The notes under the pieces are model-generated. The model was not told the DNA's origin. It made no database searches and was given only the letters and a program-made list of their open reading frames with translations. Positions 22,340 through 34,794 of a stretch of 64,000 bases of DNA are shown piece after piece. A program made the translations under genes and the position numbers. The number at the start of each line of letters is the position of its first letter. Position 1 is the first letter of the stretch. Source of the stretch: Daldinia sp. FL1419. Taxonomy: Eukaryota > Ascomycota > Sordariomycetes > Xylariales > Hypoxylaceae. Location of the stretch: the NCBI GenBank assembly GCA_025201765.1, contig MU623505.1, forward strand, positions 1 to 64,000, read 5' to 3'.

Positions 22340-25300
22340 TAAAGTTACAGGCTGGGTCTTTGCCCCGAATTGCAAAGAACACCTGAATATTGATCGTCCC
22401 TGAAAGGACGAATGTCTCGACGACAACTGTTGATTTGGCATACCATCCGTATAAACGTGGCTCATTAGATGTTGGTGTGGCTTTCGAGTACAGAAATAGG
22501 ACACAACTGCCCATAAGAGTATTGTAACCCGACTACTAGAATCGCCACCACCGAACCAAAAAAGCACATTTGACCACCGACGTACTGCTGATGAAACCCC
22601 CTGTGGCAATTGCAGGTCATGGGGATACGTAACTGACAACCCCGAGAATTGTACAAGAAGGGAGGTTCTCATTTCTGTCTACTCTAGCGGTTCACATTTA
22701 CAGCCTGCCTACCCTTCCTAATTTTTTGTGCTTGTCTAATTCAGCAGACAACTAAACGGGGGCATACTAGGTACTGCTCTGTAGTGAACCGGAGCATTCT
22801 CTCCGTGACGCATGTGATAGGCCAATATGGATCTGCGACGCTTACCTTGTTAGTGGTCCCCAGCGAACAACACTTTTTTTTTTTTTTTTTTTTTCCTTGG
22901 GCTTCGACCGCAGTCAGGTGATGCCCGTAGATTCTAGATCAATTCTACCGATCTTCCACTTTATATGAATGAATTAGAATCGGAGCAAACTTCGTGCGAG
23001 GGCATTCACGAAAGAAGAGAATGTTCTAGGATGGCCGTTAAATCACCTGATTGTCGACGCCCTTCGGCGGGAGCGAGGATTTTGCGGAGTACCAAAATCC
23101 ATGACGCTTATCAGCCGTCGCTAATAGCTTAGCGACGATCAGCAGAAGGATGCGACTACAGCCTTACAGACCCGTCACCGTTTATTTGGCGGTTATTTTC
23201 TTTTTCTTTTTGGTATAGGTGCCGTGTCGTAGGCTTATATTAGGCAGTATTCGCAGATAGGCATAGGCAAAGGGCCAATATTCTGCATCATCGCATCTTT
23301 GCATATCTGCACCCCCTTGCATCTGCCGTAAGACAGTAAGACATATTCTACTCGACTCCCTAGTACCGACACGGTGGCGCCCTGAGATGCAAACAAGCTC
23401 GCCGCATTGATAATCAAGCTGTTCCCTCTGAGACCCTTCTCACTTGAAAAGTAGGCAGAGTAGTAAAGAAAAAGGGGGACTAACGTTTCGAGAACGATCA
23501 AATCCCCCACTTCTGCGTCCACGCATCTTGGCCTCTCGGGATGTTCCCACACGATCCCCACGATCCGCATTAGAGGCATACATGTGAATTCTGCATGTGT
23601 GTAATTCCCATTACCCACACTAGACGTTCCTTTCCTTAGCCACCACCCCGGCCTGAAACTTAGGAGTAAGCTTCATGCCCAACCATCCCGCCGAGTGCAA
23701 CAGTAAGGATTGTGTCCCGCGCTCCGCCGTAGCCAAACCGCCGGGGCTACTACTAATCGAATGGCGGCCGGCGTAAACGCCAAGCTAGGAGCATTTCACC
23801 CGCTTGGATAGATAGGTAGCCAGGCAAAAGATATCGCAACGATGCCCACATTCAGCTCACTATCCCTTTCCCCTTCTAAGGAGTGAAAAGTCTTAGAAAT
23901 TGAAGGGTTTTTTTTTTCCATCTTCACGCGTATCACCAGCGGCGACTTAGTTCAGGAAACCGGCAAGTTCTTTCGATCCCGATTCATCCGCACGCGACCC
24001 CTTACCAAAGTCATCGAGATTTATTTCATCCCAATACGACATTGGATGCGCTGTTACCTTATAGCTTTTGGTCAATATTATGTACCTCTTCCGTCATTAC
24101 CTACTCTTCACATCTTTACTCATTCATCCCTACTTAGTAGGCTCGGTTAATAGATATCCTTAGCAAGATCGCGCCTATATTGCAGACCATCCGGCCTCTT
24201 AGACCCTGTGTCGGTGAGTAGATGTGGAGGGTCCCACACGCTAACGTCCCAGAGCTCGGATGGGACTCCTTGATTATCTATTGGCGGCGGTCCCCTAGAC
24301 GCGATCTAGGATCGACTTGGATATAGAAGATTACTAGCTTATGAACCTTGATGAGCCGAGCTAATAAAGCTGATATCAAACTGGGAGAGTAATAACTAGC
24401 TTAACTTGAGATTGCGACCTTTGTAAAGGGCCGAATTATTCCCCTATCAAGAGTCTTTAGAATACCAAACTTATTTTTCCTTTTGCCACAATGGCTCCTG
24501 GACACGGATAGGCAAGATTTCCTACAAACCGATCGTATCAACACGTCGATAGCGTTGATAGTTTATGTTGGTGAGCTTTATTGAAGCTTCTTCCATTTGA
24601 CTACGCGGAGCACGCGGGATACACAGGGCAAAGCATGGTGCATTAGCGTTGCTCGTCGCGTTTCGTTCGTCCATTGTCCGTTGCGTATGCGCCAGCAATA
24701 AAACATCAATGAAGATCACAGCCATTTACGGATTTACCTATAGATGAGGTAACTAGGCGAACCCGAGCTGACGATTAGCCTCATGGTCATGGTCTCGCTA
24801 ACATGGAATTTCCGCTCGGAACAGGCCTTGCCCGCGAATCCCGCCGCTGACGCCGTCGAAATTCGGGAAGGGCTTTTCGGGAACATTCGCCACTCTTCTC
24901 GTACCAACCACGAACCTCTACCCTACCTCCTTAGTATGTACGTACCCTTACCCCTGTTCTCCGTGCACAGCCGGGTCGTAAGCCATATTGTGGCTGGAGC
25001 TATGACCTCTCATAAATCCCTGTCGCATGACTTCATTGGTTGGCTCAAATCCAACTTCATTCTTTAATGTTCTAACTTTACTTATTTGCCACTTCGCAAC
25101 GACAAACATTGCGAGGCTCGACACGAATCTACGAGATTTCCATAGGCATTTCTTAAAAATTCCTACAAATACGATTGAATAATTAGTCAGGAGGCAATTC
25201 GAATACGAATATTTCTCCATGATGTCAGCCACTTTTGTACGATCCGGCGACGTACGCACACCGCATCCTTGGCAATCGTTCGTCACGTTTGTCATAATGG

Positions 25301-26714
25301 CCCGGACTCCGGAGCAATCATGGCATAGCCTTCTGGTTTCCGTCGGTAACTGGACGTCGGATAGTTTGCCTGTTCCGTAGCCGTATGTCTCGCTAGCCAG
25401 CCCTACCTTAGTCCGGCCACTTGGATGTTTTGACAGGTGTCTATTACTAGGGTACAAACAAGGCTACACGTGTTATATTCGCCTCTATCGAGAGACACAC
25501 CTTAGGTGGCGTAACCGCCAACCATTCCGCTTGGACTCTTTCCCTATTACATGGCCTTGTGGCGAAGTCTTTGTTTGACACTGTGAAACGCCAGACTCTT
25601 CTTCAGGCTATGAGACTAAACCACGCAGAAGTTTCTAACTAAAGACGAAATTAGACAAGATTTGACCGTCCTATTCTACTCTAGGCCAACTATTGAGGTA
25701 CTATCTAAGAGGACATGCCTCATCTATGACGGCTCGATTTGTAATATCTCGAATCCCCCCAACTTAAAGAGCGGTACTAGGTATATTACTGGTGTAGTAA
25801 AATTTACTATCAATCAGGCAGAATCGCGTCAAAATAAGTGCCGATTCTCTTACCACGCACCTCACCTTCCTATTGCCATAACTCAATCACATTATATCCT
25901 ATAATTCAGAAAAAAAAGTCTAAATAAAAGCAAAACTTCATCTTTTATCGAAATATTTTTAAACCTTTTATTTCGGGTATTACTGTGTGGAAACCCTTTA
26001 TTGTGTGAATTGCTGTATTAGGCACTTTTTTTGACGGCATTATGTCAGGTAAACTGAGGCCAGGTATTACAACTTCTTTTTTTTTTCGAAGTACATGATC
26101 GACTATCTAGATGTCCATTGCCTTATAAAGGCTCACATGTTGAGTGGACACAACATGGATGAGACTGCCATACTGCATGGCCAACCATTCCTACTCGGAA
26201 AGCTCTTTCTTTCCCTATTTCATCTGGTTTACTTCGCTCCCTTTGGACAACGCATCTAGTGTGTAGTAAATAATGAGAACAGTACGACCGGAGCAAAAAC
26301 TCCATCTGCCCTCGTTACTTTGTACGCCAACTGGGTACGATAGCAGACAAATAAAAAGTGAAAGCAAGTCGAGACCTTAAAGGTCCCAGCATAAAATGCT
26401 CCTGTAATTCCACAAATTTGCGCGAAAATACTCTAGCGGCCTATGACTTGCAGACGACACGACCGAAGATCGTATCATGAGCCATGTTCATGGTTGCATC
26501 GAGTCCACTTTATTCGGAGGTAAAAGTCCAGAGTATACATTAGACTAGATTATACCTACCGTGCTTTCGAATTCGGTAATCTAGATTTGCTGATCTAGGC
26601 TTCAGTTCTCGATTATGAGTCGGGGAGAGGGTGCGGTTGGGAGGGTCGTTGGGGGATCCCCATAAGGGTAGGCTTGGTATCTGGTATTAATCGTACCGAG
26701 ATTTTAGCTCCAGT
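22340..26714. other. 4.4-kb gene-poor region
   Basis: No supported gene. It includes a 21-T run (22874-22894). Open frames at 23235-23618 (-), 24948-25457 (-) and 25662-25904 (+) have no recognisable domains and atypical composition. A weak tRNA-like T-arm (GTTGG CTCAAAT CCAAC, about 25039-25055) does not extend to a complete cloverleaf. Confidence 0.5.
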
Positions 26715-27941
26715 TCAAACTCCGGCTCTGTCTTTGGCTTTGGCGGAGACTAAAGGTTTTGGCCTTCCCTTCGTCTCTACATTTTGCTGTTGCTTTTGGC
26801 GCCGTTTACCGCTGTACGGTTTCTTCGGACCGCCCCGATTGCCGTTCTCCCTCTTTGGCATATCTTGATCCTTGGTGCGGTCGATAGAAATACCACGGGG
26901 GCCAGAAGCGACGGTCTGGGACGAGGCGCTAGCGGCGGCTATTTGGCTGTAGAGAACGGGCTTCGGTGGTCCCGGGGGCGTAGGTTCTGTCTTTGTCTCC
27001 TCCTTCTTGTTGGGGAGTTTAACAACGTCGATCTTACTGTCAGCATCTACATCAAGTTCTACAGTAGCCTTTGGAGCGGTATTAATTGGTAATGGACTCG
27101 CAACTGAGGTCACTGTCGGGGAGGTAGCAGCTTTTGGAGAAGATGTGGCATCCGTCGACAAAGATTTCTCGTCAAATATAGTGGTGTTTAACCCTTTACC
27201 ATCCTGGGATTCCTTGATGTCCTCTTCCTAGGAGGCATACATAGTGCTCCCGGCGGTATGTGGTTGGTTAGAGTAAGACGACCATTTGTGTTGTTGATGG
27301 TCATTCGTAGGCGCATTCTCACCTGTATTTTGAGATAGCTTTCTAGCTAGCCTGTTATCCCGGCGGCGCTCTGCTCTACGGCTTCTGTAGATAGGCTGCT
27401 CGTTGGTCCGGCTTTGCTGTGATGGCGGGGCGGGGCGTTGAGGGTATGGTTGGGGTACGTAGGTTTGCGCTGTCTGGCGATTCAAAATGCTAGACGGGGG
27501 TAGCTCGGAAGAGGTGAGGTGAAAAGAGGCTACTGGCCACGCAGGCGAAAGATGCCGTGCGAAGTGATCGATCGTGGATTGACTGAACAATACTGGATGG
27601 TCAGGATGGAAAGGGCGGACATCCGTCAAACCTCTAAACCCCATTAGCCAATTGCTGAACACCAAAGCGACGTTATCATCTGGTTCGATAGTCACCGCCA
27701 AACGAAGCATGCCTTCCAAGCTCGCGAGATCTTCCAGATATTTCTGCGACTTCTCTACCAAAGGGGTACCGCGATAGTCCATGTTTGAGCAGTAGTAGCA
27801 GTATCGTGCTGCGATGTGTCGTTCGTAACGTATCGTGCTTGGACAACCTGATCCTCTGGGAGGCACATCTGGACAGAAGAAGTTAATTGCGACGTATGCA
27901 TCCTCGCAGACGCAACAAAGCCAGTGCTCTAGTTGACACAT
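26715..27941 (-). CDS. Hypothetical protein, Cys-rich N-terminus and basic disordered C-terminus
   Basis: I propose two exons, 27323-27941 and 26715-27223, giving 375 aa. Read without splicing, a TAG at 27228-27230 ends the first frame, yet the same frame stays open for another 170 codons. A strong donor (ACAG/GTGAGA at 27322), a CTAAC branch-like site and an acceptor ending GGAAG at 27224 remove the stop and keep frame. The N-terminus MCQLEHWLCCVCEDAY, followed by CPDVPP and YCYYCSN, suggests zinc-binding cysteines. The centre is a helical segment with LASLEGMLRLAVTIEP. The C-terminus is rich in Pro, Gln, Lys and Arg and carries PRGISIDRTKDQ. Family and function are not recognised. If the intron is not used, the product is 237 aa. 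Confidence 0.6.
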
Positions 27942-29169
27942 TTTCGTTCTTGTACTTGTAGTTTCTTTTGTAAATAGGTAGTTTGGTATTTTGACCTTTC
28001 CTTTAGTGGGGTTTATTGTTGGGTAAACGGTTCAGTTGAACAAAGATGCTTTGGTGACGAAAGGTTGTAGATATTATATCTTGTTGAGATGCCGGTGATG
28101 GTTATGGCGAGATAGAAGGCTAGAAAACCAAAGGGACAAGGCGAAATTAAATAACCATTTGGTTGGTCGGCTTGTAGCGAAATAGTTGCGTTGTTTCGCA
28201 ACCACGTAGCTGTGAAGAAGAGAAGTTGATTCAAGACCGTGCATGTTGTTCTGCGATATTCTACTTGTTAGCCGACTCAGGCCTACCTGGCTAGTTTGGG
28301 CCCTGGAGCATTGTCACGAAACAATCTATTCAACCCGTTTATTGGTTCTGCACCAAAATAGCTTGGACCAGGTTGTACCAAAACAAATAAGTGACTCAAT
28401 AGGCGAGTTGAAGGTTTGCCTCTCTTGGGTTGGGGGGAGACTCACCTAAACACTCCAGTTTGTGAGGATGAGAGGCACGAGGGAATCCATTGTTAGTGGT
28501 TACTCTGGTTAAGAGCCGTTGCTCTGAGCCATCATATCTCGTTCGCAAGACTGAAAAGGGGTACACATGATAAGCTACCATTCCTAGACTTCGATAAGTT
28601 TGTGCTGTATATTCCGAAACTCCCATGCATTAAAAATGGACAGTTTATGCGGTTGAATTGTTTCAAGTGAAATGATCAAATACCATCTTAACATTTTATG
28701 TGTGAGATCGATCCTATTTCAGCTATTCCACAACAAACGAAACAAGCTCCTATTCTCCCTCCCGTGCACCATCCTCGGAAGAAATGAACATTCTCCAAGA
28801 GTATTATATACAAAAATGCAGCCCCTTTTCCCTTCTTTGCATAAATTTCTCGTTGAACTTCAAAGTCACATAAAAAAAGATTGACTTGCGGATCATTGCA
28901 GAAGCCTAAACGTTGAGTCTTTATCATCTTAGTCTTGTATTGTTGCCTACTATAATGCCCTGTCAAAGAAAATCCCGAAAGGAAAAAGAAATTTAAAATC
29001 CGATCATAATCAAAATTCACACATCATCCGCAACAAAACTGTAAACTCGGAAGAACCCTCAACCACTTACAATATTTCAAGATTCGCCAGGGATCAGCCG
29101 TGATGTGCCGTATAGATACCGTGCATAGAGTCTCCTAGAAGACATTTAACTTGATAAAACAAAAAAGAA
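27942..29169. other. Intergenic
   Basis: No supported gene. It contains the upstream region of the hypothetical gene ending at 27941. Open frames at 28688-29020 (-) and 28672-28884 (+) are AT-rich and unrecognised. Confidence 0.5.
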
Positions 29170-29268
29170 CTCCGAATCGGGGAATCGAACCCCGGGCTTG
29201 GCGGATCCGTCAAGTTACGTGTTAATAACCATGAGAGCACCAAATGTTAGCCACTACACCAATTCGGA
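29170..29268 (-). tRNA. tRNA-Glu (CTC anticodon) with a 27-nt intron
   Basis: The minus strand folds as a full cloverleaf. The acceptor stem TCCGAAT pairs with ATTCGGA. The D-arm is GTGT/ACAT around AGTGGCTA, and the anticodon stem TGGTG pairs with CGCCA using one G-U pair. The T-arm is CGGGG/CCCCG with loop TTCGATT, and the discriminator is G. The anticodon CTC (29233-29235) reads GAG. A 27-nt intron at 29205-29231 sits one base 3' of the anticodon, the canonical position for eukaryotic nuclear tRNA introns. Confidence 0.93.
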
Positions 29269-30881
29269 TTATGCTGAATTGTGTTGATGAAGGTAATGTT
29301 TGCGTAAGGATGTTTATAATGAATTTTCTGGGTATGCCCTAATCTTGTTAGCGTCCACGATAGCATCTAATTTGTTTCCTACCTGGCACTCGATGTGGGC
29401 CAAACCATCGGAAAACTATTCTATAAAATCAAGAGCGCACGCTAAGGGCTTCTTCCATCGAATTTTGGGAAACTTCAAGAATTACTTCTTTTTTCTTTTT
29501 TTTACGGAAAATGCCAACAGCAATATTATATGGGTGGGAGTGCATTTGGTACATGGAGAACCAAACAATCGACCCGTTCGACGTCGATAAGCGGGACGGA
29601 AAAGGATGAAAACCTTGGGCGTTGTTTTCCAACCCTTTCCATTCAACATCCAAGGCAGCAACGTATTTCGGCGGAATGGAATATAAGACGGATAGTCCTT
29701 TGGGGATACCCGTTATAAAAGATAGGAGGTAGGTCTTGAGGTGGCTGGCGACGCTTTCACGCTGACGATGGAATACCGAATATAAAAAGGCAAAGGGATA
29801 ATATGACGGCAATACACAGGTAATAAGGGGATTATATACTTAATGCCTCACCCTCGTATCGTCTCCTAGCAATAAGGGCTATTAGCATACAGAAGCACAC
29901 CGACTTTCTCACTGCATGATGAAAATCTATGCAAATGTCTATACTGACTAGGTCGCTGTTGAAGTTAAGGAGCGTGGCTTGAGATGAACCGTATGTAATA
30001 AATAATGTAGACTATGATTTTCTTTCATATAATTACCTACCTAGTTGATATATGAGCAAAATTAGCGACAGCCTTGCGCCGGTCGACGGTGAAAGATGAT
30101 TGGCGGCAAGTCCTAGGTATATGTAGGTAGGTATCTTATATTATATAATATAATAGAACTTACAAGGAACTCGGCTTATTAGTTAATAAGTGCATTTTTG
30201 GCAAGTTCTTATCTAACCCAATGATAATCTACTCATAAGATATAGGACGAGGAACATTATCTATATGCTGGACTACATGACTGTGGTATCGTTGGGGTGT
30301 TTCAATTCATGATGACAATTGTGATAGGTACCTATGATTCCCTTTAAAGTCAGTACGCACGAGCTCTCGATTAGGTATATGCCATGGACCATGGTAAAGA
30401 ATCTTATAACCGAATGTGGGTATTCTTACCCCGAATTTATTGGATGCTCGTCATGAATTATACCTAAATGCGTAATAAGTTTACGGTCCCCACAATCTGC
30501 AACAAATCAACCATAAACCATAAGCTGCCTCCTGCAAACGCCACCGGTTTACTAAAGTGAGGTCCGTTTCCGATGCTGCGGCTATTCCATGAGGGGAACC
30601 TTCGACTTATCGAGAGGGGAAGCCTTCGAAGACCGAGACGGGAATGATGGGCCGTCATGTGGCATAGCAAGACATTGAGCGTGCCGTACGAAATGGTGCA
30701 TAGGTACCTACCTAGGCAGGTATATATAACAGCTGCTTATATTTCCCCGCTATGTAACGGCGTGGCAACTTTGTTCGTAACCACTGCTCATCATATAATC
30801 TATATTTGACCGGTGTCCCCCTCATTGTTCCAATCCCTAATCTTTCTACGTTTACTCGACAACACTACACCACGAATCGAC
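29269..30881. other. Intergenic between tRNA-Glu and cyclase gene
   Basis: No supported gene; open frames of up to 127 codons are unrecognised. It has AT-rich patches at about 30130-30165 and TAGGTAGGTATC / TAGGTACCTACCTAGG motifs near 30125 and 30702. The last 200 bp should hold the cyclase promoter. Confidence 0.5.
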
Positions 30882-32230
30882 ATGGAGCTTCCGTTAAGGA
30901 AAGACTTGCGGCCCAAATCCGGCGAGCCCGAAGATTCCGCATGGATATGGGGAAGCGATGATGAGGTGTGTTGGCTCTTATATCAAGCCAACTAGAAACC
31001 TATCAAGTAGCTGCTGACATGCTCCCAAGTTAGGTAGATTAAACTTGCAAACACCGGAAAGGGTGAAGAAAGCTTTGGAAACTGTCTCTTATGGAGAGGT
31101 TATCCCGCTTGGGTCGGTGGAAAATATTTTCAAAAAGTATAGCAATGCTTGGTTACTGATTCATGTATAGTCTTCCGTTTGACCAAGTCGCGCCGCCCTG
31201 CTATGGGCGTCAGCCTTTCAAGCATTCTATTCATGCCTTGGGAACAGTCGCATTTGACGACGCTTATGATATGAACCCTCAGAGTACTTCCCAGTGGGAC
31301 GGATTCCGACATGTGAGTCTAGACTGGGCCTACGGAAGACAGTCTTCGGGTAGAGACTAACACAATGTAGTTTTCCCATATCCCTACAGGGTATTTCTAT
31401 AATAGGGTAGGCGTGCCTATTTGTCACGATTCTTATACCATTTAGCCTAACCTCTGCCACCTAGACTACTGGTAAGGATATCCAAGGCGACAATGCTTCA
31501 ACCAAATGTGGCATTCAAGCGTGGGCGAAGCGCGGCATTGCGGGTCGAGGTCTACTTCTGGACTATGCTCGCTATGCTGAAGCTAACAATATCAAGCCGG
31601 TTTATTATGATAACTTCAAGATTACCCACAAGGATCTCGTCAATGTGGCACGCTCTCAAGGGATCGACCTGAGGCCGGCTGCCCAAGGAGGTGATATACA
31701 GATTGGTGATATCCTGGTTGTCAGATCTGGTTTCCTGAAGAACGCCAACTCGCTTACATACGAGGAGAGGGCTCCTCATCATCTGGGAGAGAATAACTTT
31801 GGGCCCCACGATGGGCAGCGTTATTTAGGCGTAGAGCAGAGCGAGGAGATTCTCGATCTGCTGCATGATTCTTACATCTCAGCCGTAGCCGGAGATCAAC
31901 CCGCTTTTGAAGCATGGCCTTCCGAGAAAGGTATGTCGATCCTATCGCTTTATGAAGACGAATAGGAAGGTTGCTGATGTATTCTACTCGACGATAGATT
32001 ATTACCTTCACGAGAAGCTCCTTGCTCTTTGGGGAGTGCCTATCGGGGAACTCTGGGACTTGGAGAAACTTGCAGAGAAGTGTGCCGAGAGGAAACAATG
32101 GGCATTCTTCCTCTCAAGTGCGCCAAACCACGTAAAAGGTACGTAGTTCGAAGGTATAAAGAATATTGGTAACTAATATGAATATGTAGGAGGAATTTCG
32201 AGTACTGCTAATGCCGTAGCCATCGTATAA
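30882..32230 (+). CDS. Cyclase-superfamily (kynurenine formamidase-like) protein
   Basis: Seven exons: 30882-30965, 31030-31112, 31171-31312, 31371-31406, 31465-31930, 31998-32138 and 32190-32230, giving 330 aa. The assembled protein reads as a fungal member of the putative cyclase superfamily. It has GRLNLQTPERV, a conserved QWDGFRHFSH block (97-106, Asp99 and His103 as likely metal or catalytic ligands), KCGIQAWAKRGIAGRGLLLD, GDILVVRSG and the end GISSTANAVAIV. Family members include KynB-type amidohydrolases, but the substrate of this fungal subgroup is unknown. The donor of exon 2 (GG/GTCGGT) is the weakest call. No signal peptide is seen. Confidence 0.9.
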
Positions 32231-32848
32231 GTTGAACGACTTCGCCTACATACATGGTGGATAAACTTGGCTATGAGAGAAAAAAAAAAAAAGACTAAAA
32301 TAAAATAAACCTTGTTTGATCGCATTTTTTCATTTGTAAAAGGTACCTAGGTAGGTACTCTATATCAATGAGGCATCATATAAAATATCGATGTTGGGCA
32401 GATGTAAGATGAGATGATGGTAATTAAAGGTTGAAGAATTATTTGTAGTCTTTGATTGGTCGATGAATTTGTAGTTGAGCAGTGGAGTACCAGAATTCCT
32501 AGGAGGTACTAGGTACGCAGCTACGGGGCATTTATGTAACTTCCCTTACGATATAAATGGCCTTTATCTACATGTGACATTTCTCTTATCGAGCTGACCA
32601 AGCTCGACGCTTGGACCAATCCAATTCAAGGTGCAAGGCAGCGCGAGCTTTCGTCGCCTCGCAGCCGCCTTAAGCTTCCCTCCATCATCAATCGCTCGTA
32701 AATATTTCACCTCTATATTTCACCACCAACTACCCATTCAAACGTAACCTGTTATAAGTCTGCCTTTACGAGTTATACAAGCTATCTGGACTTGGATTAA
32801 CTACCCATCGGCCATATAATACGCTGATAACAATAAAGTTCGGAAATC
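32231..32848. other. Intergenic, RPN5 upstream region
   Basis: No gene seen. A poly-A/AATAAA-like stretch (about 32280-32312) follows the cyclase stop and may serve as its polyadenylation region. An AGGTACCTAGGTAGGTAC motif lies at 32341-32358. Confidence 0.5.
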
Positions 32849-34492
32849 ATGGCGGACGCAGCTCTGAAGCCCGAGAAGGACTTCAGCAAGGAAGCTGATG
32901 CACAAATCAGCGAAGCAGAGAAGCTTGCAAAGGTTGCACATATCTCCGTTGCAAAACTCCGAATATTTGATTGCTAATGCTCCGTTATAGAATGATATCC
33001 AAGCAGCTATCGAAAAGCTTACCATTTTCGAGAAGCAAACCCGACAGGTGGCCTATTCTCTCAAGTCCACGATATTTCAGCACCGCTAATTATTATACCT
33101 TTCAGGCTTCCGATCTCGCCTCTACATCCCGAACTCTAATTGCGATATGTACGATCTGCAAAAATGCAGGAAACTGGAGTTTACTCAACGACCAGGTTTT
33201 GGTCCTATCCAAGAAGCATGGCCAGCTCAAACAAGCCATCACTAAGATGGTTCAGACCGTTATGGACTTCCTCGACGCCACTCCGAACCTGGAAACCAAA
33301 CTATCAGTTATCGAAACTCTGCGTACCGTAACCGAGGGCAAGATATTCGTCGAGGTTGAGCGAGCCCGCGTGACCAAGATTCTGTCCGATATCAAGAAGC
33401 AGCAGGGAGACCTCAAGGCTGCGATGGATATCCTCTGCGAACTACAGGTAGAGACCTTCGGTTCGATGGAGAGGCGGGAAAAGACCGAGTTCATACTTGC
33501 TCAAGTCGCACTATGCATCGAAAACGGCGATTGGACACAAGCTGGCATTCTTAGCCGCAAGATTAGTACCAGATATCTGTCTCGAAAGCCGAAGAAGACC
33601 CCGGAACAGCTAGAGAAGGAGAAGAAAGTTCGCGAAGAGAAGTTGAAGCGTGGTGAAGAAGTCCCTCCAGAGCAAGAAGACGACATTACCGACCTGAAGC
33701 TTGCCTACTATGGACAGCAGATCACCCTGGCGAAACACGATGACAAATATCTTGATGTCTGCAAACATTACAGACAAGTATTGGATACCGAAGCGGTCGA
33801 GGAGGACCCTTCGAAACTACAACCCGTATGCCACCTTAGTATCTAATAGGATGATTTATGCTAATTCTGATCAGGTTCTGCAACGTATCATCTACTTCGT
33901 CATACTCGCCCCCCATGATAACGAGCAGCATGATCTTCTCCAACGTATCTACCGTGATACACGAAATACACAAATTCCGGTTGATGCGGCGCTTCTTAAG
34001 TTATTCACAGTGCATGAGCTTATGCGATGGCCAGAGGTCGCAAAACAATATGGCCCTCATTTATGTGAAACCGATATCTTCGACGAACGTCCAAGCCAAT
34101 CCGGTGATGAGAAGGCCCACCAGCGATGGCAGGATCTACGCAAACGTGTCATTGAGCACAATGTCAGAGTGGTCGCGAAATACTACACTCGTATCGGTAT
34201 GAAGCGCCTAACTCAGCTACTTGATTTGACGGAGGATGAGACGGAGAAGTATATTAGCGAACTAGTATGCTCCAAGACGGTATTTGCCCGTATTGACCGG
34301 CCGGCACGCATAGTCAGTTTCGCCAAGCCTAGAGACGTCGATGACGTCCTTAACGAGTGGAGCCACAATATGAAGAGCCTACTCGGCTTGCTTGAGCGTG
34401 TAGATCACCTTATTACCAAAGAGGAGATGATGGCTAGAATTCAGCCTGGCGCGAAGGAAGGCAAAGAGAAGAAGGGCAAGAAGAAAGCATGA
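32849..34492 (+). CDS. RPN5: 26S proteasome regulatory subunit RPN5
   Basis: Four exons (32849-32932, 32991-33047, 33106-33825, 33875-34492) give 492 aa. It is a PCI-domain scaffold subunit of the 19S lid, needed for lid assembly. The sequence shows TPR-like helices from about 60 to 300, including KMVQTVMDFLDATPNLETK, ILCELQVETFGSMERREK and a charged KKTPEQLEKEKKVREEKLKR segment. The PCI/winged-helix part follows, with VVAKYYTRIGMKRLTQLLDL, KTVFARIDRPARIVSF and the terminal EEMMARIQPG. A Lys-rich tail (KEKKGKKKA) closes it. The start is fixed by MADAALKPEKDFSKEAD directly before the first donor. It is convergent with the FSH1-like gene, 302 bp between stops. Confidence 0.97.
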
Positions 34493-34794
34493 GAGACGAA
34501 TTTATGAGGACTCTGTTTTGGGGAGTGATTCTTTCGGGGCCGGAGAAGGGTTTGGCTTCGAGAGGAACTGCACAGCACAGGTATAGGTTTGCATCAAAAG
34601 CATGCGAATGTATAATATTTAGATTAGGAGGTACACAATGCCAGTGAAGAACAGGTTTGCCTTCTGCGTCTTCGTTTTATCATGCATGTATTCGTGCGTA
34701 TAAGGCGTCCTAATCTAGTTCTAAGTCTAGACCTGGTCCTCGTAATTCACTCTATTCCCATATTCCAACCGTGTAACTCATCCCTTGTAACCAT
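34493..34794. other. Short intergenic between convergent genes
   Basis: 3' flanks of RPN5 and the serine hydrolase gene. No other feature seen. Confidence 0.5.

Noticed and set aside
24965..25065. Possible tRNA-Met-like sequence
   Set aside because: Only a T-arm and a vague anticodon loop can be drawn; the acceptor and anticodon stems do not pair.
24948..25457. 169-codon minus-strand open frame
   Set aside because: No domain or motif. The phrase VGFEPT comes from antisense of a tRNA T-arm-like sequence, a common false-ORF signature.
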